Assembly (NCBI GenBank): GCA_024230695.1 | Contig: JAAERC010000548.1 | Location: 1-7,450, forward strand | DNA length: 7,450 nt | Source of the DNA: Candidatus Zixiibacteriota bacterium | GTDB lineage: Bacteria > Zixibacteria > MSB-5A5 > GN15 > PGXB01 | Direction of reading: 5' to 3' | Shown here: piece after piece, positions 1 through 7,101 of the stretch | Numbering within the stretch: the first letter of the stretch is position 1 | Layout of the letters: each line of letters starts with the position of its first letter | The notes under the pieces: model-generated | Databases searched by the model: none | The model's input: only the letters and a program-made list of their open reading frames with translations | Told to the model about the DNA's origin: nothing | Position numbers and translations under genes: made by a program

Positions 1-240
1 AAGAATATTTTTACGGGTCAAAACCACGCTCTTTCGCGGGGCCCTGATATACCGGTCAAGTCTGACAATTGATGGCAAAGAATACGATTTCAAAACTGAT
101 CTTATTTTGATACCATTTTGAGTTTCGATCATCTCCGCTTTGCCCAGATACATTAACATAAACGCACGCCGGGCCGAACAGATTGACATCGGCTCATAAC
201 TCTGGTTGAGGACCAGCACATTTGTATTCATAATTGACAT
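1..240 (-). CDS. HNH endonuclease family protein, N-terminal part (runs off left edge)
   Basis: Reading the minus strand from 240 to 1 gives 80 codons without a stop. The product contains NTNVLVLNQSYEPMSI near its start, then RRAFMLMYLGKAEMIE, then SLPSIVRLDRYIRAPRK and VVLTRKNIL. This is the conserved leader region of the McrA-like HNH endonuclease family (COG1403 type), which normally precedes the zinc-ribbon/HNH nuclease core. That core would lie beyond position 1, so no catalytic residue can be checked. Two in-frame ATGs compete: 240 and 231. I prefer 240 because GGAG (complement of 247-250) sits 6 bases upstream of it. Many family members begin nearer the second ATG, so 231 remains possible. 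The gene is divergent from pheA. Family assignment is from remembered conservation; biological role (repair, restriction or mobile-element related) cannot be told from this part. Confidence 0.82.
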   Translation of the reverse strand, partial: MSIMNTNVLVLNQSYEPMSICSARRAFMLMYLGKAEMIETQNGIKIRSVLKSYSLPSIVRLDRYIRAPRKSVVLTRKNIL

Positions 241-245
241 CGGCT
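182..245. repeat. 13-bp direct repeat at the HNH gene start
   Basis: ATTGACATCGGCT occurs at 182-194 and again at 233-245, 51 bases (17 codons) apart and in the same reading frame of the HNH gene. Both copies encode Pro-Met-Ser-Ile on the minus strand, the upstream copy supplying the possible start codon at 240. The identity stops at both flanks. It may be a chance match or a small local duplication. Confidence 0.5.
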
Positions 246-320
246 TCTCCGGTCAAATGACCACACTCAGCTATAATACAGTAAAATCAGGCTATCAGCC
301 TCAGTTGTCAATGTTTTTAT

Positions 321-348
321 TTTACTCTCGATAGATAATTGCTATAAT
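321..348 (+). promoter_or_regulatory. Predicted sigma70-type promoter of pheA (extended -10)
   Basis: TGCTATAAT at 340-348 is a perfect -10 hexamer (343-348) with the extended TGn element. A moderate -35, TTTACT (321-326), lies 16 bases upstream. Transcription would begin near 355, leaving about 80 bases of leader before the pheA ATG at 435. I see no T-box, Phe-rich leader peptide or terminator/antiterminator pair in that leader. Confidence 0.6.
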
Positions 349-434
349 AAATTCTGACTTTACCACTGTAAAACATAGAACTTTGAGCCAAAAATATTAA
401 TTAAGTAATATCCGCCAGCCCCGATAAAAGCTGT

Positions 435-1262
435 ATGGCAATTTATAAAGTAGCATTTCAGGGAGAACGAGGCGCATTTTCAGAAGTTGCCGCGAGTCTT
501 CTGATAAAAGGTGAAATAAAAGCCGTTCCATGTATATCATTTGACGAGCTATTTGACAAGGTAGAAAAAAGATCCGCAAATTTTGGCGTTATTCCAATTG
601 AAAATTCCCTTATTGGCTCGATTCATCGTAACTACGATTTACTTCTTGAACGAAACCTAAAAGTTATCGGAGAAACACAGCTTAGGATTATTCATAGTCT
701 GATTACATCTCCAAAAACAACTTTTGCTAAAATCAAAAAAGTATATTCTCATCCCGCCGCGCTGGATCAGTGCCGTAAATTTTTCGCAAAACATAAAAAT
801 ATTGAACCAATTTCATATTATGATACTGCGGGAGCCGTAAAAAAACTCGCCGAATCAGACTTAACTGACTCGGCGGCAATTGCTTCTCCGTTCGCCGCGG
901 AGCTTTATAATATGAAAAGGATCAGAAAATCAATTGAGGATGAAAAATCAAATTTCACTCGGTTTCTGCTTTTGGGACGAAAGCCAATAAATATTTCAGA
1001 TAATATAAAGACCTCAGTCGTATTCTCACTTAAGAATTTGCCTGGGGCTTTATTTAAGGCGTTGTCTGTGTTTGCGTTAAGAGATATTGACCTCACCAAG
1101 ATAGAATCACGACCGGCACGAAAATATGGATGGAAGTATTATTTCTATGTAGATTTTATTGGCTCACAAAAAGAGGACCATATAAAAAATGCACTAAATC
1201 ACCTTCGGGAAATAACCCATTTCCAAAAAATCCTGGGCAGTTATCCATCAAATATTATATAA
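435..1262 (+). CDS. pheA: Prephenate dehydratase with ACT domain
   Basis: Cytoplasmic enzyme that converts prephenate to phenylpyruvate, the committed step to phenylalanine. The 275-residue length fits a monofunctional enzyme; there is no chorismate mutase domain. Visible family motifs are VAFQGERGAFSE (6-17), GVIPIENSLIGSI (51-63), YSHPAALDQC (104-113), the DTAGA segment (130-134), and NFTRFLLLG (173-181) with the catalytic TRF triplet at 175-177. The C-terminal ACT domain (about 192-270) carries GALFKAL (204-210) and ESRP (224-227), the phenylalanine-binding signatures, so feedback inhibition by Phe is expected. An in-frame stop at 402-404 limits the start; ATG 435 is the natural one, although only a weak purine stretch (AAAAG, 426-430) precedes it. 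It stands alone: the downstream kinase is 159 bases away and unrelated. Confidence 0.95.
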   Translation: MAIYKVAFQGERGAFSEVAASLLIKGEIKAVPCISFDELFDKVEKRSANFGVIPIENSLIGSIHRNYDLLLERNLKVIGETQLRIIHSLITSPKTTFAKIKKVYSHPAALDQCRKFFAKHKNIEPISYYDTAGAVKKLAESDLTDSAAIASPFAAELYNMKRIRKSIEDEKSNFTRFLLLGRKPINISDNIKTSVVFSLKNLPGALFKALSVFALRDIDLTKIESRPARKYGWKYYFYVDFIGSQKEDHIKNALNHLREITHFQKILGSYPSNII

Positions 1263-1359
1263 GCTTCAATTGACAATTATTGACTCAAAAAATTACTCCA
1301 AATACCGATAATTATAGAGATAGTACCTCTGTATTTATCACAGTTGGGAATCAAATAAG

Positions 1360-1377
1360 TTTGAAATATTTTTCAAA
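1360..1377. repeat. Inverted repeat upstream of the kinase gene
   Basis: TTTGAAA (1360-1366) and TTTCAAA (1371-1377) form a perfect 7-bp dyad around a 4-base centre. One bulged base lets it extend outward to AGT/ACT (1358-1380). It lies about 45 bases before the kinase ATG and just ahead of the putative -10 at 1389-1394. The placement suits an operator, but the element is AT-rich and could be fortuitous. Confidence 0.4.
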
Positions 1378-1385
1378 ACTGACAT

Positions 1386-1394
1386 TGCTATGCT
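1386..1394 (+). promoter_or_regulatory. Possible extended -10 promoter of the kinase gene
   Basis: TGCTATGCT (1386-1394) has the extended TGn element and a 4/6 match to TATAAT, close to the ATTGCTAT context of the pheA promoter. No good -35 lies 16-18 bases upstream; the inverted repeat at 1360-1377 occupies that zone, which could mean activator or repressor control. Transcription would begin near 1401, about 20 bases before the ATG. Confidence 0.3.
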
Positions 1395-1421
1395 TTCGAT
1401 TTGTGCGTAAAGGTCATGAAA

Positions 1422-4400
1422 ATGATAGATGAGCAAAAAACAAAAACTCAATTAATACAAGAACTAAAACAACTTCGTCGGCAAAACAACCAACTCCAAA
1501 AATCAAACTTGTTTGATTATAAAAAAGAATCGGTTTCTGATAATGACTATAAATTAAATCATGCTGTTATTGAAAACTCACCGCTCGGAATCTCTATCAG
1601 AGATCCCAAAGGCAAACTGCTTAGCGTTAATACTTCATGGAAAAAAATATGGGGAATCTCAGAAAAAACAATAAAAAAGTATAAATCAGCCCAACCAAAA
1701 AAATTAGTATTTGATAATAGAGATTCATACCTCGGCAAATGGACATCTCAGATAGAAAAGATATATAAAGATGGCGGTACCCTTCATATTCCAGAACTTC
1801 TTTTGGAAAATCATCGCTCAAATGAATCGCGTTGGATCTCTCAAACATTTTATGCCATCACAGATATAAATGACTCTGTAGAGCGTGTTGTTATTTTAAC
1901 CGAGGATATTACCAAACGCAAACAAGCTGAAGAAGAGCTGGACAAACAGAAACAAAGACTTGACTATATACTCCAAGGCACCAATGTTGGCACTTGGGAG
2001 TGGAATGTCCAAACTGGAAAAACCACTTTCAATGAGCGTTGGGCCAATATAATAGGTTATACTCTTAAAGAGCTTGCTCCTATTTCTATTGATACATGGA
2101 TGAAATTTGCCCATCCCGATGATCTCAAGGTGTCGGGTGAGTTGTTGGAAAAGCACTTCGAGGGAAAGTTAGATTACTACGAGGTTGAAGCACGCATGCG
2201 TCACAAAAACGGTGAATGGATTTGGGTGCTTGATAGAGGCAAAGTTGCGACATGGACAGAAGATGGTAAACCCCTTCTTATGTCTGGCACTCATACCGAC
2301 ATCACCAAACGCAAGCAGACCGAAGACGAAGTAAGAAAATTTAAAACAATATCTGATAGAGCCAATTATGGAACCGCTATTGTAGATATTGAAGGAATTA
2401 TCATTTATATCAATGATTGTTTTGCCGAAATGCATGGGTTAACAACTGACGAAACAATCGGAAAACATCTTTCAATATTTCATACTGATGAGCAACTACC
2501 CGATGTAACTCGTTTAAATAAAGATCTTATTAAAAATGGAAGTTTTCCGGCCACTAAAGTCTGGCATAAAAGAAAAGATGGTTCTGTTTTTCCTACTATG
2601 ATGAACGCAACAGTTATTTTTGATGATAACAATAAACCGCTTTACATAGCTGCCTCGGCAGTTAACATAACAGAACTCAAACGGGCGGAAGAGGAATTAA
2701 AAAACTCACAACAACGCCTGCAAGGATTATCTGACGCATCATTTGAGGCAATATTTCTCTCGGAAAAAGGTATATGTGTAGACCAGAATATTACTGCAGA
2801 AAAAATGTTCGGTTATTCATTACAGGAGGCAATCGGGCAACCTGGTACTAATTGGATTATCTCTGAGGATCGAAAACGAGTAATAAATAAAATGATGTCT
2901 GGTTGTGAGGAACCTTATGATGTAACGGCGATACGTAAAGATGGTACAACCTTCCCGGCCGAGATACAAGGTCGCATGATTGATTATCATGGAAACCCAA
3001 TCCGGGTGACATCGTTGCGCGATATCACGGATAGAAAGCAAACCCAGGAGGAACTGAAAAAATCAGAAGCAAAACATCGATCCTTATTCAATTTATCAGG
3101 TGATGCGATAATGATTTTTCGAGACGGGAAATTTATTAATTGCAATAAAGCGGCCCTTAAATTATTTGATTGTCCCTCCGAGGAGGAGTATTGTAAATTA
3201 CATCCGGCGGATATATCTCCCAAATTACAGCCATGCGGAACGGATTCACTAAGCCTTGCCAATAAGCAAATAGCAAAAGCACTTGAAAATGGCTGTAATC
3301 GTTTTGAATGGATGCATCAGGATTTGTCTGGTAAAGCATTTCCCGCGGAAGTTATGTTACGTGCTATTAATTTGGATGACCAACCAGTAATTCAAGCTAT
3401 TGTTAGAGATATCACCGAGCGCAAATTGGCAGAAAAAGAACTCAGGATAGCGCACAATTTTAATGATTCCATAATTTACAGCCTGCCAGGACTGTTTTAC
3501 ATTATCGATATGGAAGGCTATTCATTTCTCCGACAAAATGACAATTGGCAAAAAGTCACTGGCTATTCCGATGAGGAATTGAAATCAATGATGGCCCTTG
3601 AGTTCTTTTCCGAAGGCGCTGATAATGAAAAATGCGCCCAAAAGATGCAGGAGGTTTTCGAAGTTGGGTATTCCTCAATGGAAAATAACCTCTTGTTAAA
3701 AAATGGCAAAAAGATTCCATACTATTTTACAGGGCGTCGGGTGATTATCAACGACAAAACTTATCTCACCGGTATGGGAATCGACATATCGGAACGAAAA
3801 CGCGCCGAAGAAGCATTGCGTGAGAGTGAGGAACATTACCGAAATTTCTTTGATAATTCTCTTGTTGGATTTTTTAGGACCAGGATTTCCGATGGTACTT
3901 TTATAGAGGTTAATCCCAGAGCCGCTGAACAATTGGGCCTTCCGATAGATCAAATTATTGGAAAAATGAAATCGGTCGATTTGTATCAAAACTCCGATCA
4001 AAGAAAAGAACTACTTGCTAAATTAAAACAATATGGTGAATTAAAGGATTTTGAAACAGAATTAATTCTTTATGACGGTCGTGAGGTTACTTTTTCCCTC
4101 TCGGTAAAAGCATATCCGGATAAGGATTATATGGAGGGTACAGTAGTTGACATCACTGACCGCCAGCTGGCCGAGATAAAACTTGAAAAGTCTGAAAAAC
4201 GTTATCATCAGTTGTTTAATTCTCTGATAGAAGGTGTAGGTTTGGTTGATGAAAATGAGGTCATTCAACTATGCAATCCCGCCTACGCAAGTATCTTTGA
4301 TGAGGAATCCTCTGAAAATATGATTGGTAATAATCTTCTTGATTATATACCGGAAAACCAAAAGCAAATAATTCAATCGGAAACTGATAAACGAAAACAA

Positions 4401-5702
4401 GGATTGCATTCTCAATATGAAATTGAAATTATAAGTGCCAAAGGAATCAAAAAATCATTATTAGTGGTAGTAAATCCTTACTATAATAATGATAATTGTA
4501 TCACTGGCGCTCTAGGTTCAATAATAGATATAACAGAAACAAAACGATTACAGGAACAGGAATCTCGTGCCCAGCGTCTTGAATCTGCAGGACGGGTTGC
4601 CGGGCAGATCGCTCATGATTTTAACAACCTTCTTGCTCCACTTGTCGCCTATCCTGATTTTATAAAAGAAGCTCTGCCGGATGATCTACCAATCATAAAA
4701 TATATTAACGATATGGAAAAATCGGCCAACAAAATCGCGGAGATAAATCAGCAACTTCTCACGCTTAGCAGACGGGGACATTATAATCAGGAAGTTTTAA
4801 ACCTGAATGAAGTCATCCAGTTTGCGATTGGGGAACATGGTATTTTGCCGCAAACGATTGTAATTGAGACCAATTTTACCAAAAACCTGATGAATATCAA
4901 AGGAGGAAGTGCTCAAATAAGTCGAGTGCTATCAAACCTTATCCACAACGCCCGCGACTCTATGCAAGACGTTGGAAACATTATTATTAAAACAGAAAAT
5001 TACTATGCCGACAATTTGACTATCAACTACGGACAGATACCAAAAGGCGAGTATATTAAAGTGACAATATCTGATATTGGCTGCGGGATTCCTGAAGATG
5101 TCAGACTTAGTATATTTGATCCGTTTTTTAGTACAAAATCATCCGATAAGCGAAGAGGTTCCGGCCTGGGATTAAGCGTTGTAGATACCGTTATGAAAGA
5201 TCACGATGGATTTATTGATCTTAAAAGCATAATCGGTGAGGGAACATCTTTTTACTTATATTTCCCTATCACCCGGGACGTTATTGATACTCCAAATGAA
5301 AATGAAATTATTGGCGGAACCGAATCAATCCTTGTCATCGACGACGATAAAGCTCAACGCGAAGTAGCTTTGATGATACTTGGTAAACTTGGATATAAGG
5401 CGACTGCTGTCAATAGCGGCGAAAAAGCGATTGAGTTTGTACAAAATAACCCACAGGAACTATTATTGCTTGATATGATCATGCCCGATGGTATCGATGG
5501 TACAGAAACATTCAGGCAAATTCTTGAAATCTATCCAAATCAAAAAGCAATTATTGTTTCGGGATTCGCGGAATCTTCAAGGGTCGAAGAATCACGAAGA
5601 CTCGGAATTGAATTGTATATCAGAAAACCTCTTACAATGAGATTACTGGCATCCTGTATTAGAAAAGTACTTGATAAAAAAGAGGTCGCAGTAAGTAGTT
5701 GA
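1422..5702 (+). CDS. Soluble hybrid sensor histidine kinase with eight PAS domains and a receiver
   Basis: Predicted multi-input sensor kinase of 1426 residues. ATG 1422 is chosen because AAGG (1410-1413) lies 8 bases upstream; ATG 1416 is too close to it and TTG 1401 has no site. A short coiled coil (about 8-30) leads into eight PAS domains at about 45-170, 177-304, 306-426, 430-545, 546-673, 675-799, 800-922 and 923-1047. Each ends in a DIT-x-RK-x-AEEEL-like linker. HisKA follows with AHDFNNLLAP, phospho-acceptor His1065, of the NtrB-like HDFNN type. The ATPase domain has the N box (HNARDSM, Asn1176), DIGCGIP (1218-1224), FDPFFSTK and GSGLGLS (1246-1252). The C-terminal receiver keeps Asp1307-1309, acceptor Asp1351, Ser1380 and Lys1402. 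No signal peptide or membrane segment is seen, so it should sense cytoplasmic cues. PAS2 is PAS_3-like (HPDD). No LOV flavin motif is evident; ligands are unknown. It has no DNA-binding output and no response regulator gene nearby. Confidence 0.95.
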   Translation: MIDEQKTKTQLIQELKQLRRQNNQLQKSNLFDYKKESVSDNDYKLNHAVIENSPLGISIRDPKGKLLSVNTSWKKIWGISEKTIKKYKSAQPKKLVFDNRDSYLGKWTSQIEKIYKDGGTLHIPELLLENHRSNESRWISQTFYAITDINDSVERVVILTEDITKRKQAEEELDKQKQRLDYILQGTNVGTWEWNVQTGKTTFNERWANIIGYTLKELAPISIDTWMKFAHPDDLKVSGELLEKHFEGKLDYYEVEARMRHKNGEWIWVLDRGKVATWTEDGKPLLMSGTHTDITKRKQTEDEVRKFKTISDRANYGTAIVDIEGIIIYINDCFAEMHGLTTDETIGKHLSIFHTDEQLPDVTRLNKDLIKNGSFPATKVWHKRKDGSVFPTMMNATVIFDDNNKPLYIAASAVNITELKRAEEELKNSQQRLQGLSDASFEAIFLSEKGICVDQNITAEKMFGYSLQEAIGQPGTNWIISEDRKRVINKMMSGCEEPYDVTAIRKDGTTFPAEIQGRMIDYHGNPIRVTSLRDITDRKQTQEELKKSEAKHRSLFNLSGDAIMIFRDGKFINCNKAALKLFDCPSEEEYCKLHPADISPKLQPCGTDSLSLANKQIAKALENGCNRFEWMHQDLSGKAFPAEVMLRAINLDDQPVIQAIVRDITERKLAEKELRIAHNFNDSIIYSLPGLFYIIDMEGYSFLRQNDNWQKVTGYSDEELKSMMALEFFSEGADNEKCAQKMQEVFEVGYSSMENNLLLKNGKKIPYYFTGRRVIINDKTYLTGMGIDISERKRAEEALRESEEHYRNFFDNSLVGFFRTRISDGTFIEVNPRAAEQLGLPIDQIIGKMKSVDLYQNSDQRKELLAKLKQYGELKDFETELILYDGREVTFSLSVKAYPDKDYMEGTVVDITDRQLAEIKLEKSEKRYHQLFNSLIEGVGLVDENEVIQLCNPAYASIFDEESSENMIGNNLLDYIPENQKQIIQSETDKRKQGLHSQYEIEIISAKGIKKSLLVVVNPYYNNDNCITGALGSIIDITETKRLQEQESRAQRLESAGRVAGQIAHDFNNLLAPLVAYPDFIKEALPDDLPIIKYINDMEKSANKIAEINQQLLTLSRRGHYNQEVLNLNEVIQFAIGEHGILPQTIVIETNFTKNLMNIKGGSAQISRVLSNLIHNARDSMQDVGNIIIKTENYYADNLTINYGQIPKGEYIKVTISDIGCGIPEDVRLSIFDPFFSTKSSDKRRGSGLGLSVVDTVMKDHDGFIDLKSIIGEGTSFYLYFPITRDVIDTPNENEIIGGTESILVIDDDKAQREVALMILGKLGYKATAVNSGEKAIEFVQNNPQELLLLDMIMPDGIDGTETFRQILEIYPNQKAIIVSGFAESSRVEESRRLGIELYIRKPLTMRLLASCIRKVLDKKEVAVSS

Positions 5703-5709
5703 TAATAAT

Positions 5710-6654
5710 TTATCTTTGTACTAACGGTTCAAAATTATTTATAGTTTGCTCAATTCTATTTTTTATTTCATCCGCGCTTGGGTTTAATTCGATTTTCGAA
5801 AATTTTCCTGATTCAATATCGATCCTTTCAAATATCTGATAATAGAGACTATATATCATCTCTAAACTCAATTGATATTTTGGCTCCAATAGTGGAATTG
5901 TTTTATCTAAAACTCTGCGCGCCTTTAATCGATAATAATCTGTTATTAAAAAATAATCTGCCATCAGATCACGGAATGAAGATGATATCGATTTTTCCTC
6001 GGCGACATCGCGAAGATTTTCGCGAGTGAGATCATGCTGAATAAGTTTACTATCAGCAAAATAATTTAGATTGGCCAATTGATCTTTCTGGAAGTCTCTG
6101 ATAATATGGACAAAATAAGAAAATAAGGCAAGCGGCCGAGCCGCCAGACGAATATCAAATTGTGGCTCCGTATAATAATTTTCGGTTTTAGTAATTCCGC
6201 ACAGATGCATAAAAATCGAGGCCGGCGATATCGCCGCTCCTTCAGAGTAGCGCAAAAAGACTAATAAACTCCCAAAACCATCATGCTCCAAATCAAAAAT
6301 CATCGCCTTATACAATCTTTCCCATGGCCAGAATGGGATATTAAATGTCTCAAGCGTTTTAAGTAACTCGTGTCGAAAAGGATCGGAGCCATCTTTTTTT
6401 CGCATTGCCTTCATCCATTTGGCCATAACCCGCTTCATCTGCATCAATTCGATTTTTGATATTTTTTTCTTTGTTGATTTCCGATCATCCACCAAATCAT
6501 CAATTAGGCGCATCGAACGATAACAGACTTTGAACGCATCATATCTATCACTATCCCAAAATCTTGCCGAAATATCAAGGATTGGGTTAGTTAAAATGTT
6601 TTCAAAATCAACATCAGGTAAAAAATCAAGTTTTGTCGGTTCATTCAAACTCAT
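5710..6654 (-). CDS. Squalene/phytoene synthase family protein
   Basis: A 314-residue member of the all-helical head-to-head prenyl synthase family, which joins two prenyl diphosphates (FPP to squalene, or GGPP to phytoene) using Mg2+. The first Asp-rich motif is LIDDLVDD (50-57, DDxxD at 52-56), and the second is HIIRDFQKD (183-191) with Asp187 and Asp191. Length fits the family. Two departures stand out: the usual Asn of NxxxDxxxD is His183, and the YxYxVAGxVG segment is replaced by RYSEGAAISPASIFMHLCG (135-153). It therefore belongs to a divergent branch and the product cannot be assigned. No crtI, hpn or cyclase gene is adjacent. The start at ATG 6654 has no clear Shine-Dalgarno. It converges on the kinase gene with 7 bases between stops and no terminator hairpin there. 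Confidence 0.85.
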   Translation of the reverse strand: MSLNEPTKLDFLPDVDFENILTNPILDISARFWDSDRYDAFKVCYRSMRLIDDLVDDRKSTKKKISKIELMQMKRVMAKWMKAMRKKDGSDPFRHELLKTLETFNIPFWPWERLYKAMIFDLEHDGFGSLLVFLRYSEGAAISPASIFMHLCGITKTENYYTEPQFDIRLAARPLALFSYFVHIIRDFQKDQLANLNYFADSKLIQHDLTRENLRDVAEEKSISSSFRDLMADYFLITDYYRLKARRVLDKTIPLLEPKYQLSLEMIYSLYYQIFERIDIESGKFSKIELNPSADEIKNRIEQTINNFEPLVQR

Positions 6655-6662
6655 ATCAAACC

Positions 6663-6676
6663 AATATACAAACTTA
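6663..6676 (-). promoter_or_regulatory. Possible promoter close to the synthase start codon
   Basis: On the minus strand, TAAGTTTG (6676-6669) is followed by TATATT (6668-6663). Either could act as a -10: TATATT is sigma70-like, while TAnnTTTG is the Bacteroidota-type -7 element. No convincing -35 pairs with either. The start of transcription would lie within about 10 bases of ATG 6654, which agrees with the missing Shine-Dalgarno and hints at a leaderless or near-leaderless mRNA. Confidence 0.3.
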
Positions 6677-6710
6677 TCTTAGCGTCGAAAGCAGTTTTGC
6701 TGATAAATAA

Positions 6711-6740
6711 AATAAAAAATCCCGGGCAGAAAACCCGGGA
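6711..6740 (-). terminator. Intrinsic terminator of the ArsR/Cys-rich module
   Basis: On the minus strand TCCCGGG (6740-6734), a 7-base loop and CCCGGGA (6726-6720) form a 7-bp, six-GC stem, immediately followed by TTTTTTATT (6719-6711) and further T-rich sequence. This is a textbook rho-independent terminator. It acts only on minus-strand transcription, since no T tract follows on the plus strand. It lies 31 bases after the 22-codon ORF and before the synthase start, so it separates the two minus-strand units. Confidence 0.88.
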
Positions 6741-6771
6741 CTTGAAACTTAAAGTTAAAGATAGTTTTGTG

Positions 6772-6840
6772 TCATATCCGGGACAGTATTAGACAGCCTT
6801 CGCCGCAATGCGCAATTCTCGGAATATTGAATCGTGTCAT
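6772..6840 (-). CDS. Small ORF of 22 codons with very strong ribosome binding site
   Basis: ATG at 6840 opens a 22-residue frame ending with TGA at 6774-6772. The peptide begins MTRFNIPRIA and continues HCGEGCLILSRI, so it has a C-x3-C pair (Cys12, Cys16), a basic N-terminal half and a hydrophobic tail. I do not recognise it. The argument for translation is the perfect AAGGAGG 5 bases upstream, its position 28 bases after the Cys-rich gene, and the terminator 31 bases downstream, which place it as the last cistron of the unit. It could be a thiol microprotein sharing the soft-metal theme, or the remnant of a longer gene lost by deletion. No homologue is claimed. Confidence 0.5.
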   Translation of the reverse strand: MTRFNIPRIAHCGEGCLILSRI

Positions 6841-6845
6841 TACAT

Positions 6846-6852
6846 CCTCCTT
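6846..6852 (-). promoter_or_regulatory. Consensus Shine-Dalgarno of the 22-codon ORF
   Basis: AAGGAGG on the minus strand (6852-6846), 5 bases before ATG 6840, is the best Shine-Dalgarno match noticed in the window. It falls in the 28-base gap after the stop of the Cys-rich gene, where a site of this quality would be purposeless unless something is translated. Confidence 0.65.
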
Positions 6853-6868
6853 GTTAAAGATTTTGAAA

Positions 6869-7078
6869 TTATTCTTTCTCTTTTTTCTTTTCGGGAGGAC
6901 AACAATCCTCCATTTTCCCATTCTCAGTGGGGCAACATTCCATTTTCATCATCTTTGCCCCGCCAAACATAGGCATACAACCACAGGCAAGAGCTTCTTT
7001 TAAACTTTTGCCCTTGACATCAACTCTGAAACCGTCATCGGTTTCGGTAAACTTGACCTGTCCTAATTCTTTTTCCAT
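6869..7078 (-). CDS. Small Cys/Met-rich putative metal-binding protein
   Basis: A 69-residue protein I do not recognise by name. The N-terminal part (7-30) alternates as beta-strand-like VKFTETDDGFRVDVKG followed by a short helix (SLKEAL). The rest is thiol-rich: ACGCMPMFGG (31-40, Cys32 and Cys34), then two copies of a KME-(D)-CCP-x-E unit at 45-52 and 55-63 (Cys48/49 and Cys59/60), and a Lys/Glu tail. Six cysteines and several methionines in about 30 residues point to soft-metal or metalloid binding (inference). There is no signal peptide, so it should be cytoplasmic. ATG 7078 is supported by AAAGGTGG, with GGTGG (7090-7086) 7 bases upstream. It lies downstream of an arsR-family gene behind its own predicted operator/promoter, which suggests metal-induced expression. 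A storage, buffering or metallochaperone role is the likely range. Confidence 0.8.
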   Translation of the reverse strand: MEKELGQVKFTETDDGFRVDVKGKSLKEALACGCMPMFGGAKMMKMECCPTENGKMEDCCPPEKKKEKE

Positions 7079-7101
7079 CTGTAAACCACCTTTCTTAATT
7101 A

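Noticed and set aside
234..277. TTGACA (234-239) and TATAAT (272-277) as a plus-strand promoter
   Set aside because: The hexamers are 32 bases apart, far beyond the 15-19 base range, and the first is part of the HNH gene start.
289..301. Short hairpin AGGCT-ATC-AGCCT between the divergent genes
   Set aside because: A 5-bp stem with a 3-base loop is too weak to call a terminator or an operator; no T tract follows on either strand.
257..334. A 25-codon plus-strand ORF beginning ATG 257 in the divergent intergenic region
   Set aside because: It has no ribosome binding site, no recognisable composition, and lies upstream of the predicted pheA transcription start.
1270..1285. TTGACA and TTGACT just after pheA as -35 elements for the kinase
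   Set aside because: No acceptable -10 lies at 15-19 bases from either; the sequences there are TTACTC- or TACCGA-like.
1401..1421. TTG 1401 as the kinase start
   Set aside because: There is no Shine-Dalgarno before it, whereas AAGG at 1410-1413 is well placed for ATG 1422.
1627..4268. Several 60-100 residue minus-strand ORFs within the kinase gene
   Set aside because: They are antisense to a clearly conserved coding frame, show no recognisable domains, and have no supporting start signals.
6681..6774. Reading through the TGA of the 22-codon ORF as selenocysteine
   Set aside because: The extended frame runs through the terminator hairpin and gives an unremarkable sequence; no convincing SECIS-like element was identified by eye.
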